From: Phycisphaerales bacterium UBA2421
GTDB taxonomy: Bacteria > Planctomycetota > Phycisphaerae > Tepidisphaerales > Tepidisphaeraceae
Direction of reading: 5' to 3'
Length of the DNA: 64,000 nt
Assembly: GCA_002343075.1 (NCBI GenBank)
Contig: DDRH01000010.1
Coordinates: 698-64,697, forward strand
Shown here: positions 8,805 to 17,306 of the stretch, piece after piece
Position numbering within the stretch: the stretch's first letter is position 1
How the letters are laid out: the number at the start of each line of letters is the position of its first letter
The notes under the pieces: model-generated
The model's database searches: none
What the model saw: only the letters and a program-made list of their open reading frames with translations
What the model was told of the DNA's origin: nothing
Translations under genes and position numbers: made by a program

Positions 8805-11621
8805 ATGGCAAAAGAAATGTTGATTAACGCCTCTGAAGGCGAAGAGTGCCGAATTGCCGTCGTCGACGACGGCCGGCTGCAGGAACTGTACATGGAGCGC
8901 ACCAGCGCCACTTCCCACGTCGGGAACATATACAAGGGGAAAGTGACAAACGTCGAAGCGTCGATACAGGCGGCGTTCATCGATTTCGGGCTGGGTCGCA
9001 ATGGATTTCTCCATATCAGCGACCTGATGCCCAGCTACTTCGGCAAAAAGCACGAAGACGTGACCGAAGCCGTGGGCCGCAAACTCGCCCGCCGTGACCG
9101 TCCTCCGATCCAGCGGTGTCTGAAGCGCGGGGATGAGATCATCGTACAGATTATCAAAGAGGGTATCGGCACCAAGGGGCCGACGCTCAGCACTTATGTA
9201 AGCATCCCCGGCCGCATCCTGGTGATGATGCCCGGAATGAGCAAGTTTGGCATCAGCCGCAAAATTGAAGACGAGGACGAGAGGCGACGATTGCGCGGCA
9301 TTCTAGATGGGCTGAAGTGCCCGGATGATGTCGGGTTCATCGTCCGCACCGCCGGGGTTGGCAAGAACAAGGCCGAAATCAGCCGCGATTTGCTGTATCT
9401 CACCCGGCTGTGGAAGAACATTAACGACAAACTCAAGCTTCCCGCGCCGCAGGAGTTATACACCGAGGGAGATCTCGTCACCCGCACCGTGCGCGACGTG
9501 TTTTCGAGCGACATTGATCAGATCGTTGTCGATAGCAAGGATGTGGCGAAGAAGATCAAGGAGTTCTTCAAGATCGCCATGCCTCGGACGAAGAACCGCG
9601 TCGAACTGTATGACGAGCCGATGCCCCTTTTTCATAAGTATCAGATCGAGCATGAGATCGAGCAGATTTACTCCCGCCATGTGCCGCTGCCGTCGGGCGG
9701 ATCATTGGTGATTGACTCGACAGAAGCCGTGGTGGCGATCGATGTGAACAGCGGCAAGTTTCGAGATCATTCCGACGCCGAGACCACCGCATTCAAGACC
9801 GACATGGAAGCCGCCGACGAGATTCCGCGCCAGCTCAAGCTGCGCGACCTCGGCGGGGTGATTATCTGCGACTTTATCGATCTCCGATTTGAGCGCCACC
9901 GACGCGAGCTCGAGCGCCGGCTGCATGACAATCTGAAGAATGATCGCGCCAAGAGCAAGGTGCTTCGGATGAGCCAGTTTGGCATTGTCGAAATGACGCG
10001 CCAACGCATGCGGCCGTCGCTCAAAAAGAGCATTTACTGCGACTGCCCGCATTGCAAAGGCAGTGGGCTGGTGAAAACCGCAGAAAGCATGTCGCTGGAC
10101 ATGATGCGCCGCCTGGTGATCGCCACAACCAACGAAAAGGTGGTCCGTGTTGAGCTTGCGGTGCATCCTGAGGTGGCGTTTTACCTTCTGAATCGAAAGC
10201 GCCAGCAACTCTCGGAAATGGAAGCCGAACGAGACAAGCGGCTGATGATTCGGCACGACAGCTCGTTGGCACTCGACGAGTTCCGGCTCACGCTTTACGA
10301 CAGCCGCGACGGGCTGGTCTTCCTCAGCGAACTGGGCATCGCGCCGCCCGGCGTGCAGAAGGGCCGCCCGCAGCACGGCGGGACGCGTCCCCCCCGGCCC
10401 CAGCGCGGCGGCCGACGTGGCGCGCAACAACCTGCCCCGCGGGGCGATCAGCGCGATGATGACGATGACCGTTTCGATATTGACGATGACGATGCCCACA
10501 CCGGGCGCCGCACGATCGAGCGCGAACCCGATGCGCACGACGATGCAGACGAAGTCGTCGAGATTGGCGGCGATGCACCCGAGGCAGTGGACGACGAAGG
10601 AGCGCCCCCCGCGAAGCAGGGCCGGGGAAGGGGCCGTGGCCGTGGGCGAAATCGGCCCTCTCCGCCGGCAAATGGTCGGGCGGCCAATGACGATTTCGGC
10701 GCAGAAGAGGATGATGAATCGCAAGAGGCCGAGTCGCAGGTGGTTGATGTTGAAGACGGCGCCGAGCCACTCGGCGATGCCCCGCGGGGTTATGACGAGC
10801 GTGGCGACCATCGCGGCCACCGCGATAATCGAGCCAACCGCGATCATCGCCACAACAACGATCGAGACAGTAGCGATCGAAACAACGGCGACCGCGAGCA
10901 CAACGACCGCGGTGACGGTCGCAACGGAAAGCGTCGCCGCCGACGCCGGGGTGGGCGGGGTCGCAATGGCGACCGTGCCAATGCAGATCTGGGCGGCGAT
11001 CGGGGTGGTGATCGGGATGGTCCTCGCCCGAACGAATCCCAGGCCGCCCAGCCGGATGGTTCCGGGCGCGCAAGCGCCGGTCATCACGACCCCCGTCGAG
11101 GCAAGCCCCATCAGAATGCGCCTCGGCCTTCGCAGCAGGGGCCGCAAATGGGCAATCATGGTGATGATGAGGAAATGGCTCGGCCCATGCCGGGCAATTC
11201 CGCTGCAGGCGGCGGTCAGGGCGGGCATTATCGCGACGATACCGACGGCGACGGTCAGAAGCGGCGACGCCGTCGCGGCGGACGCCGACATCGTGAACGC
11301 CGCGAACGTGCCGGCGGAAGCGGTGGTGGTGGCGGCGGCGGGGGACGCAACAAGGGCGGCAAGCCGCAGCAGCGCCGGCCCGAGGGTCTGCCCAATGATG
11401 ATGAGTTGGACGCCGAAGCAGCAGCACTCGAGGCCGCAGAGCGCCGTGCCGCTGCCGAACGCACCGCGCGACAGCAGTCTCCGCCGCCGCAGGTCAATGT
11501 CGTCAAGACAGGTTCTGCCGACAAGCACCTCGCCGACGATGAACCCGTTGTCCGCGAGCCGGCCTCGCGTCCGCGAACCTACCGCGATCTGGACGCATTG
11601 CCAGAGTACGACGACGATTAA
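8805..11621 (+). CDS. rne: Ribonuclease E/G with a long disordered C-terminal tail
   Basis: 938 residues. The N-terminal half is a full RNase E/G core: S1 domain (about 35-130, G-N-I-Y-K-G-K-V), the catalytic metal site in A-I-D-V-N-S-G near residue 313 and C-D-F-I-D-L near residue 354, and the zinc-link C-P-H-C-K-G near residue 412. After about residue 535 the sequence changes to 400 residues of low complexity: Arg/Gly, Asp-runs, repeated N-R-D-H, D-R-G, and K-R-R-R-R-R-R stretches, then Gln/Ala-rich helices. In E. coli the equivalent tail scaffolds the RNA degradosome and binds RNA. It acts in mRNA decay and rRNA/tRNA processing. An unrelated lineage likely evolved its own tail here. It seems monocistronic. 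Confidence 0.93.
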   Translation: MAKEMLINASEGEECRIAVVDDGRLQELYMERTSATSHVGNIYKGKVTNVEASIQAAFIDFGLGRNGFLHISDLMPSYFGKKHEDVTEAVGRKLARRDRPPIQRCLKRGDEIIVQIIKEGIGTKGPTLSTYVSIPGRILVMMPGMSKFGISRKIEDEDERRRLRGILDGLKCPDDVGFIVRTAGVGKNKAEISRDLLYLTRLWKNINDKLKLPAPQELYTEGDLVTRTVRDVFSSDIDQIVVDSKDVAKKIKEFFKIAMPRTKNRVELYDEPMPLFHKYQIEHEIEQIYSRHVPLPSGGSLVIDSTEAVVAIDVNSGKFRDHSDAETTAFKTDMEAADEIPRQLKLRDLGGVIICDFIDLRFERHRRELERRLHDNLKNDRAKSKVLRMSQFGIVEMTRQRMRPSLKKSIYCDCPHCKGSGLVKTAESMSLDMMRRLVIATTNEKVVRVELAVHPEVAFYLLNRKRQQLSEMEAERDKRLMIRHDSSLALDEFRLTLYDSRDGLVFLSELGIAPPGVQKGRPQHGGTRPPRPQRGGRRGAQQPAPRGDQRDDDDDRFDIDDDDAHTGRRTIEREPDAHDDADEVVEIGGDAPEAVDDEGAPPAKQGRGRGRGRGRNRPSPPANGRAANDDFGAEEDDESQEAESQVVDVEDGAEPLGDAPRGYDERGDHRGHRDNRANRDHRHNNDRDSSDRNNGDREHNDRGDGRNGKRRRRRRGGRGRNGDRANADLGGDRGGDRDGPRPNESQAAQPDGSGRASAGHHDPRRGKPHQNAPRPSQQGPQMGNHGDDEEMARPMPGNSAAGGGQGGHYRDDTDGDGQKRRRRRGGRRHRERRERAGGSGGGGGGGGRNKGGKPQQRRPEGLPNDDELDAEAAALEAAERRAAAERTARQQSPPPQVNVVKTGSADKHLADDEPVVREPASRPRTYRDLDALPEYDDD

Positions 11622-11721
11622 TCCCCGTCGATCATGCTCCCGGCGATGATGCCCCCGCGATTGTCCCGGAGGGCCACGGCAGTCAATCGCCGAGCCGGCA
11701 ACACCACCAGCCTCGCTGCCT

Positions 11722-12846
11722 CTAAACCAGCGAGCACAAAACTTCGCAACCAGCGGCGAGCTTGTCGTCGCTGGTTGCGTAGCTGATGCGGAAGTGGGTG
11801 TCGCGCGCGCTGAACACGCTGCCCGGGATCATTAACACATTTTTCTCAATCGCGCGCGTGCAAAACTCGGTTGCCGTCGTGTTGGCCGGTGCTTTGGGGA
11901 AGATGTAGAAGGCCCCGCCGGGCTTTTCGACCTCGAATTTTCGTCGCAGCAGGTCGTAGGCCATGTCGCGTTTGCGCTCGTAAGCGGCCACCGCCTCGGT
12001 CATCGACAGATCCATCGCCGCGACGGCAGCATGTTGAAATGCGCTGGGGGCGCAAACGTAGGTGTATTGCTGCAACTTGGTCATCTGCGCCACCACCTCC
12101 GCCGGGCCGGCGGCGTACCCGAGCCGCCAGCCGGTCATGGCGTGGCTCTTACTGAAGCCGCGGAGTACCAGGGTGTTGGCGTACAGCTCCGCGGGCGAAT
12201 AAACCGCCGCAGCGGTTGTCGTGCCGCGGTCGTAAAGAAACGGCTCATAAATCTCATCGCTCACGATCAGCAAGTCGTGTTTTTTCGCGATCGCAACCGC
12301 ATCGCGCACATCTTTCTCGCTCAACACGGCGCCGGTCGGGTTGGCGGGCGAGTTGAGAATGAGCATCTTCGTCTTCGGCGTCACCGCTGCGGCCACTTTT
12401 TCCGCAGGAAACTCGAAACTCAGATAGCTGTCGATCGGTTTCGCCACACCTCCGGTCATCGAGAGAAGGTGTTTGTACATGACAAAGTAGGGGTCGAGGT
12501 AAATCACCTCATCGCCCGGATCGATACACGCCAGCATGGCGAGAAACAGTCCGCCGCTCACGCCGCTGGTAATCAGCACCTCGCCGACATCGCGGCCCAT
12601 CTCGGTCGAAAGCTCCTTGCGCAGGCGTTCTCGCAGCGGCGCGATGCCCTGCGTTTGCGTATACCGATTGTCGCCCCGTCGAATGGCTGCGGTCGCGGCT
12701 TCTTTGGCGATGTCGGGCACATCAAAGTCGGGCAGGCCGATCGATAGGTTGATCGGGTCTTTCATCTTTGCCGCAAGATCAAAAACCTTGCGAATTCCCG
12801 AAGCATCGACGGCGGCGGCGCGGCTGGATGTGAATGAGCGTTGCAT
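11722..12846 (-). CDS. PLP-dependent aminotransferase, class I/II (aspartate aminotransferase-like)
   Basis: 374 residues. Typical fold-type I features: S-P-A-N-P-T-G (Asn169 contacts PLP), S-D-E-I-Y (Asp197), the Schiff-base lysine in G-F-S-K-S-H-A-M-T-G-W-R (Lys233) and the substrate-carboxylate Arg in H-F-R-I-S-Y near the C-terminus. The combination resembles the aspartate aminotransferase/aromatic-aminotransferase group of archaea and bacteria. Exact substrate (aspartate, alanine, aromatic amino acids) cannot be told from sequence alone. Transcribed towards rne, with about 100 bases between the two stop codons and no obvious terminator hairpin there. Confidence 0.9.
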   Translation of the reverse strand: MQRSFTSSRAAAVDASGIRKVFDLAAKMKDPINLSIGLPDFDVPDIAKEAATAAIRRGDNRYTQTQGIAPLRERLRKELSTEMGRDVGEVLITSGVSGGLFLAMLACIDPGDEVIYLDPYFVMYKHLLSMTGGVAKPIDSYLSFEFPAEKVAAAVTPKTKMLILNSPANPTGAVLSEKDVRDAVAIAKKHDLLIVSDEIYEPFLYDRGTTTAAAVYSPAELYANTLVLRGFSKSHAMTGWRLGYAAGPAEVVAQMTKLQQYTYVCAPSAFQHAAVAAMDLSMTEAVAAYERKRDMAYDLLRRKFEVEKPGGAFYIFPKAPANTTATEFCTRAIEKNVLMIPGSVFSARDTHFRISYATSDDKLAAGCEVLCSLV

Positions 12847-12933
12847 GACATGATCCTATTCGCGGATTGATGCGCAATCGAGGGACGCGTGCCGGGAATG
12901 ACTGCTGCGGCTGGAGGCCGGCGGCGCGGTCGC

Positions 12934-12971
12934 AAAAAAAAGTGACCGCAAGCCGGATTGGCTGCGGTCAC
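12934..12971 (-). terminator. Rho-independent terminator after the small basic protein gene
   Basis: On the minus strand a 9-bp perfect stem, GTGACCGCA with TGCGGTCAC (arms 12963-12971 and 12942-12950, extendable with one bulge), is followed directly by eight T (complement of 12934-12941). It lies about 120 bases downstream of the stop of the small basic protein gene at 13091 and upstream of the aminotransferase start, so it should insulate the two. Confidence 0.85.
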
Positions 12972-13090
12972 GGATTCTCAAATAGCGGGAAACTGCCAGC
13001 GAGCGCGATCACCAGTAGCCAACCATCGGCAATGACACCCCCGGGCAATCACAACCCCGGGCAATGAAACCATCTGGCGGGATTTTCGTG

Positions 13091-13396
13091 CTACTTCTTG
13101 CCGGCCGGCTTGGCGGCAGGCGCGGCGGCCTTCGCGCCAGCGGCGGCAGGCTTGGCTGCGGGGGCTGCACCCTTTGCGCCGGCGGCGGGGGCTGCTGCGT
13201 CGGCGGTCGCTGCTGCGGCCTTGTCCTTGCCGCCGACCACCATCTTTCGGTGGCCCACTTTAACCAGGCCCAGCGGGCTTTTATCTTCGTTCCACTTCCC
13301 AACTTCGGCCAGCTTCAACAGGCGCTCGCCGCGCTTCAATACGTTACGATGACGAACCAGCGAACTGGCGCTCTTCAGGCTGCGATCCAGCGACAT
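13091..13396 (-). CDS. PVC small basic protein with Ala/Lys/Pro-rich histone-like tail
   Basis: 101 residues from the ATG at 13396, chosen because GAGGTG (complement of 13401-13406) precedes it and because homologues begin M-S-L-D-R-S-L-K. The first 55 residues (S-A-S-S-L-V-R-H-R-N-V-L-K-R-G-E-R) match the small basic protein family conserved across Planctomycetes, Verrucomicrobia and Chlamydiae (I recall it as TIGR04137). Residues about 60-101 are a low-complexity tail built from K, A, P and G, as in histone H1-like proteins. Role unknown; the charge suggests RNA or DNA binding, perhaps ribosome-related. It has its own strong terminator. Confidence 0.85.
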   Translation of the reverse strand: MSLDRSLKSASSLVRHRNVLKRGERLLKLAEVGKWNEDKSPLGLVKVGHRKMVVGGKDKAAAATADAAAPAAGAKGAAPAAKPAAAGAKAAAPAAKPAGKK

Positions 13397-13586
13397 CAGA
13401 CACCTCAAATCAATTCCAAGTTTTTCCTGTAGCAGTGCCGCCAAAACCAGTTGCAGCCGCCGACAGGCGAGCCGAGTAAGATACCCTTCCGAAGCCCGGC
13501 TGACAATACCACCGCGATCGCGGCGTAAGTGCTTCTAAATCAAATGGTTAAGTACGCGGTTGACCCTCGGGACATCTGGTAGGGAG

Positions 13587-13615
13587 TTGGAACAGACGTC
13601 AAACCAAGCTAAGAT
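13587..13615 (+). promoter_or_regulatory. Putative sigma-70 promoter of the Fur-family gene
   Basis: TTGGAA (13587-13592) and TAAGAT (13610-13615) are 17 bases apart. The start codon GTG at 13624 lies only eight bases beyond the -10 box, so a transcript from this promoter would be almost leaderless, consistent with the lack of a Shine-Dalgarno. Confidence 0.5.
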
Positions 13616-13623
13616 ACCAAGTA

Positions 13624-14055
13624 GTGAAAGCCAAAGCGCCCTCGGCTGAAAACTTCCTTCGTTCCAACGGCCTGCGCAAGACGCCGGTGCGCGTCGGTGT
13701 GATTGAGTTGTTGCAGACCGCCACCGCCCCCCTGAGCGTGCCGGAAATGCTCGGGCATCTAAAAAACGTCGATACAGTCACGGTCTATCGCACACTCAAC
13801 ACATTCGTAAAAAAGAAGCTGGTGCATCGCGTCAGGGGTGAAGATCGTTCCTGGCTCTACGCAATCGGTGATACGCATGATCAGCCGAGGCATATGCATC
13901 CGCACTTTGTCTGCGACGACTGCGGCAAGGTGGAATGCCTGGATTCCGCCAGCATTCCCGGCGGGTTTATTGGTTCGCTCAACGTCGAGCGAGGATATCA
14001 GGTTGCTTACCCGGAAGTTGTCCTCCACGGAAAATGTCCAAAATGTCACGATTGA
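13624..14055 (+). CDS. Fur-family transcriptional regulator (Fur/Zur/PerR type)
   Basis: 143 residues, GTG start. The N-terminal winged helix reads L-R-K-T-P-V-R-V-G-V-I-E-L-L with recognition helix T-V-T-V-Y-R-T-L near residue 55. The C-terminal dimerisation domain has H-M-H-P-H-F-V-C-D-D-C-G-K-V-E-C-L and ends H-G-K-C-P-K-C-H, so both CxxC pairs of the structural zinc site and the His-rich regulatory site are present. Whether it senses iron, zinc or peroxide cannot be decided. The downstream secreted protein overlaps its end, so they are co-transcribed. A close promoter implies autoregulation is possible, but no palindromic Fur box is obvious. Confidence 0.88.
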   Translation: MKAKAPSAENFLRSNGLRKTPVRVGVIELLQTATAPLSVPEMLGHLKNVDTVTVYRTLNTFVKKKLVHRVRGEDRSWLYAIGDTHDQPRHMHPHFVCDDCGKVECLDSASIPGGFIGSLNVERGYQVAYPEVVLHGKCPKCHD

Positions 14056-14786
14056 AAATGTTCGCTGCCGCCGCTGTTGGGGTTTCAACCGCTGGGTTTT
14101 CCACTGCGGCTCTTTCTTGCGTTGCATTTGGGCAGGAAGCGCCTGCGCCAACGAGCGTTCCGGCTGAAGTTGTCCCGGCTGAAGTGGTGGTGGTCGAGGT
14201 ACCCGCCGATCAGACCTCGCCGCGGGGGGCGCTCAAGGTGCTGACCAGGGCGATGGATGATGGGGATATCGCCGTGGCGCAGCGGGTGATGCTCAGCGAG
14301 AGCGACGACGAGACTTCATGGGCGGCTGCGATGCTCCGGCTCTCAACAGCCTCGGTTACCACTCGGCGGGCGTCGGTGCAGGCGTTTGGAGACGAAGGGG
14401 CGAAGGCGATCATCGGCGATGCCGCTGCGGCCACCGCATTTGCGCTGGCGGCGATCGATCGGTCGTCGGAGGAACTGCAGGGCGACCAAGCGCTGGTGCG
14501 ATCGAGCGACGGCGTGGAAGCGCCGATTGAATTGAAGAAGATCAACGGCGAATGGCGCGTGCCTGTGAAAGTATTCGTAGGCGATGCCCCCGCTGAAAAA
14601 CTTGCCGAAACCGCCGAGAAAATGGGCCGGCAAGCCGATGCGATCGAATCATTCTGCACGGATATGGCCGCGGGGAAGTACAAATCACCGGAAGACGCCG
14701 CGCAGGCGCTGCAGTTGGCACAGGTAAAGGCCGTTTTTGGCGAGCCGAATGCCCCCGCGCCCACCACGCAGCAGTCCCCCGGCTAA
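14034..14786 (+). CDS. Secreted protein of unknown function, coupled to the Fur-family gene
   Basis: 250 residues from the ATG at 14034, which overlaps the fur-like gene by 22 bases; ATGs at 14043 and 14058 are alternatives. A signal peptide of about 34 residues ends A-L-S-C-V-A-F-G-Q. The mature protein is Ala-rich and helical, with L-K-V-L-T-R-A-M-D-D-G-D near residue 70 and a beta-like I-N-G-E-W-R-V-P-V-K-V near residue 180, a layout like NTF2/SnoaL-type stress proteins seen in planctomycetes. It resembles in plan the secreted protein at 16692-17306. Co-transcription with a metal regulator suggests, but does not prove, an envelope function linked to metal or oxidative stress. Confidence 0.75.
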   Translation: MSKMSRLKMFAAAAVGVSTAGFSTAALSCVAFGQEAPAPTSVPAEVVPAEVVVVEVPADQTSPRGALKVLTRAMDDGDIAVAQRVMLSESDDETSWAAAMLRLSTASVTTRRASVQAFGDEGAKAIIGDAAAATAFALAAIDRSSEELQGDQALVRSSDGVEAPIELKKINGEWRVPVKVFVGDAPAEKLAETAEKMGRQADAIESFCTDMAAGKYKSPEDAAQALQLAQVKAVFGEPNAPAPTTQQSPG

Positions 14787-14817
14787 CCCCATCCGTCGCC
14801 CACCCGGCGGCGGGAAA

Positions 14818-15297
14818 TCATTTGTGTCGAATGTGGTAAAGGCCGCGTTCGCAGCCGATCACAAAACGCTCCACCTGCATCTTCAGGTCTTCCCATTTTT
14901 GCCGAATCTCATCGGCTTCCTGCCGGTCGACGCTCGCATCGTCCTCGACGCTCTCGGTCACCGTTTCGAGCAATTCCGAGAAGTCACGCACCATCTTGCG
15001 CGATTCGTTCCAGATCGTCTGCTCAGCGGTCTTGGAAACCTCCGGCTGCGGGTTGCTCACGAAAAATCCGCCCGCTTCATTGCAGAGCCAGCGAATCAGG
15101 CGGATGTCCTTCGTCAGTCCATATAGGTCTTTCACCCGGTCGAGCGGGTTCTTTGCGCCGCTCTGCTCGCCGACATCGTGCTCCGGTGTCGGCTCGCACC
15201 ACTTGTAAACCAGCGCCGCTGAGATCTTCATCGCCGCGGCGACGGCCTTCACGCCGGGTTCCTGCACCGATTCTCGTATCACCTCGTAACTCTTCAT
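14818..15297 (-). CDS. Small HTH protein resembling phage CII/CP76-type regulators
   Basis: 159 residues. Residues about 5-35 (V-K-A-V-A-A-A-M-K-I-S-A-A-L-V-Y-K-W) form a helix-turn-helix that picks an operator much as lambda CII-like proteins do; N-P-L-D-R-V follows as in PF06892 members. The remaining two thirds are acidic and helical with a Trp-rich patch (I-R-W-L-C-N-E-A-G-G-F-F-V) and a possible coiled coil. Close homologues occur as single-copy chromosomal genes in PVC bacteria, so this is probably a host regulator rather than a prophage remnant. It sits alone between convergent and divergent neighbours; no phage genes are nearby. Confidence 0.7.
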   Translation of the reverse strand: MKSYEVIRESVQEPGVKAVAAAMKISAALVYKWCEPTPEHDVGEQSGAKNPLDRVKDLYGLTKDIRLIRWLCNEAGGFFVSNPQPEVSKTAEQTIWNESRKMVRDFSELLETVTESVEDDASVDRQEADEIRQKWEDLKMQVERFVIGCERGLYHIRHK

Positions 15298-15382
15298 AAC
15301 GCCTACGACTAACCAATAATGGCTACTGCGTAAAGCCCTTTTGCCTTTACTCGCGCATGATTAGCGGTTACTCGTTCGATCG

Positions 15383-16249
15383 ATGGCGCAGACCAAACGC
15401 GAAATCGAGGCGCTCCTGGCGGCGGCGGGTACGCAGCCGAAGCACCGATTTGGGCAAAACTTCATGATCGATCAGAACCTGGTGCGCCTTGTCGCCGATG
15501 CCGGTGAGGTCGCAACTGGCGATTGGATCATCGAAGTCGGCCCGGGCACGGGAACCCTCACCGAAGAACTGATCGCCCGCGGGGGGCGCATCATCGCGGT
15601 CGAGATTGATCGCGACCTGGCGGCGGCACTGCGCTCCCGATTTGCCTCGGTTGATGCGTTTCAACTGATTGAAGGCGATGCGCTGGAATCCAAGCACCGG
15701 GTCAACTCAAAGTTGCTTGAAGTGATCGAGCAGGCCCGGCAAGCCGATTCTGCGGCACGGGTGAAGCTTGTGGCTAATTTGCCTTACAACATCGCCTCGC
15801 CGCTGGTCATCGAACTCTTGCTGGCGGGGGTGGAACTTCTCGCGTTTACGGTGCAGAAGGAGGTGGCCGACCGACTGCGCGCACGCGCCGCTGAGGAAGC
15901 GTATGGACCCCTTTCCGTTGTGGCACAACTATTGGGTGATGTGCAAGTGGTGCGCACTTTGCCCCCGCAGGCATTCTGGCCGGCCCCCAAGATCGAATCG
16001 TCGCTTGTGAAAATTGTTCGGACCGATCACGAAAGCGTGGCTTCAATAGACCGGCGGGCGATGGGCGAGTTTGTACATGCCGTTTTCAGTTATCGAAGAA
16101 AAACGCTGCGAAAAGCCTTGGCAGAAGCCGGCCACGATGCAGCGGCGATCCTGGGTGCGACCGGCCTCGATGGCCAGCAGCGGCCCGAACAGTTCACGCC
16201 GTTGCAGTTTGCGGCAATGTTTGCCGCGGCGAATCAGCCTCCGATCTGA
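15383..16249 (+). CDS. rsmA: 16S rRNA (adenine(1518)-N6/adenine(1519)-N6)-dimethyltransferase
   Basis: 288 residues. Signature motifs of KsgA/RsmA: K-H-R-F-G-Q-N-F-M-I-D-Q near residue 23, SAM-binding E-V-G-P-G-T-G-T-L-T near residue 51, V-E-I-D-R-D near residue 73, and catalytic N-L-P-Y-N-I-A-S-P near residue 132. The enzyme dimethylates two adenosines in helix 45 of 16S rRNA late in 30S assembly. Start ATG at 15383 is the only good candidate in front of the conserved region. The last 56 bases overlap the convergent DUF4149 gene on the other strand. Confidence 0.95.
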   Translation: MAQTKREIEALLAAAGTQPKHRFGQNFMIDQNLVRLVADAGEVATGDWIIEVGPGTGTLTEELIARGGRIIAVEIDRDLAAALRSRFASVDAFQLIEGDALESKHRVNSKLLEVIEQARQADSAARVKLVANLPYNIASPLVIELLLAGVELLAFTVQKEVADRLRARAAEEAYGPLSVVAQLLGDVQVVRTLPPQAFWPAPKIESSLVKIVRTDHESVASIDRRAMGEFVHAVFSYRRKTLRKALAEAGHDAAAILGATGLDGQQRPEQFTPLQFAAMFAAANQPPI

Positions 16250-16679
16250 TCGCGGTCGGCAGCAGGCACGCCGCCGCCGCAAGAAGTCCCGCCTCGCTGA
16301 GATAGACCATCATCGAATAGCCGTGAAGCCGTCGAAACTCCTGCCCGCCCGATTGCCCGCTGGCCAAAATGGTCTGCATCCGGCTCGATACCACCGCCGA
16401 CTGCACCACCGCCAGAACTCCCGCAAGCAGCAGCATTGTGGTGATCCACCGCTTGGCGGTCGAGCAGGCCATCAATCGCCAGGCGATCAGGCTCAGAATC
16501 GCCACCGCGAGCAGGACAAGCTGATACTTCTCGAAGGCATCAAACAGCATCGGTGCGGCATTGAGGGCGACGGCGCGATCGGTGTGGAACATCACCTGTA
16601 CAAACAAAAACAGCGCAACCAGTCCTCCAAGCCAGAGGGTGATCGCTGCACAGAAGGTGATGGTGACGACCGATCGCAT
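16194..16679 (-). CDS. DUF4149-like integral membrane protein
   Basis: 161 residues with four hydrophobic segments (about 5-28, 52-68, 78-97 and 122-142). The pattern G-G-L-V-A-L-F-L-F-V-Q-V-M-F in helix 1 and R-L-H-G-Y-S before helix 4 fit DUF4149, small membrane proteins of unknown function. A second DUF4149-type protein is encoded at 49065-49667. Its 3' end overlaps rsmA by 56 bases in antisense orientation. It lies 12 bases downstream-of the secreted protein gene's stop region boundary, with both on the minus strand, but in separate order, so joint transcription is uncertain. Confidence 0.7.
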   Translation of the reverse strand: MRSVVTITFCAAITLWLGGLVALFLFVQVMFHTDRAVALNAAPMLFDAFEKYQLVLLAVAILSLIAWRLMACSTAKRWITTMLLLAGVLAVVQSAVVSSRMQTILASGQSGGQEFRRLHGYSMMVYLSEAGLLAAAACLLPTAIRSEADSPRQTLPQTATA

Positions 16680-16691
16680 GGCGCGAGCCGA

Positions 16692-17306
16692 CTATAATCC
16701 CCCGCTGCGCAGTTCTTCGATGACCTGGGCGATGTCGTCAAACTTCCCATCTTTCACACCCGCGGTGATGATGTTGAAGTTTTTGGCGCGGCCTTCATAG
16801 GTCGTAATCAGGGCCTGCGTCCGCTCCGGCGTGGGTGCGATGCTGGCTTCGGTCATGTCAAAAAGCCATTTCCCATCGACGTTGATCATCGGAATTCCAC
16901 CGCCGCCGATTGCGATCATGGCCTTGTTGCCCTTTAAGTTGATCTTCGCGTGTTCCAGATCATCATTTCCGACATCGCCCACTGCCTTGGCAACTTGCTT
17001 TGCCGCGTCCGCCCCAAACTTCCCTTCGACCGCCGCCTTGAGCTTGCCAACCGACAGATCATTTCCTGTCATGGCCTTTGCAATGGCCTTCTGGTCATCG
17101 CTCACCGCATGTTGCAGGGAGAGCATAGTAGGCTCATCGCCGACGGCCATCGCGGCGTTGTAGTCGCGGAAGGTCTGCATAATCGCAGCGTCGCCGGTTG
17201 ATGGTGCGGTAGCAGGGGTGTCGGCCCGCGCTACCGTCGCAAGCAGCGCGACGACCAGAAAGCGGGCCACAATGCAGTTGCCGAGCATGTTTTCTGCGAA
17301 TCGCAT
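16692..17306 (-). CDS. Secreted protein of unknown function
   Basis: 204 residues from the ATG at 17306, supported by GGAG eight to nine bases upstream. A signal peptide (F-L-V-V-A-L-L-A-T-V-A-R-A, cut near residue 27) leads to T-P-A-T-A-P-S-T and then an Ala-rich helical domain with Y-N-A-A-M-A-V-G-D-E-P-T near residue 50. A short beta-type segment, M-I-A-I-G-G-G-G-I-P-M-I-N-V-D-G-K-W, near residue 130 and a helical C-terminus follow. The order helix-rich, G/W strand, helical tail recalls the secreted protein at 14034. No known catalytic motif is visible. Confidence 0.75.
   Translation of the reverse strand: MRFAENMLGNCIVARFLVVALLATVARADTPATAPSTGDAAIMQTFRDYNAAMAVGDEPTMLSLQHAVSDDQKAIAKAMTGNDLSVGKLKAAVEGKFGADAAKQVAKAVGDVGNDDLEHAKINLKGNKAMIAIGGGGIPMINVDGKWLFDMTEASIAPTPERTQALITTYEGRAKNFNIITAGVKDGKFDDIAQVIEELRSGGL

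Noticed and set aside
9702..11528. 608-residue open frame on the minus strand opposite rne, and a 410-residue plus-strand frame at 10417-11649
   Set aside because: Both are shadows of the GC-rich, low-complexity tail of RNase E; the rne frame has the conserved domains, and the shadows are repetitive without motifs.
14818..15297. Prophage regulator
   Set aside because: Although CII-like, there are no phage genes, integrase or attachment repeats nearby, and similar proteins seem to be resident in PVC genomes.
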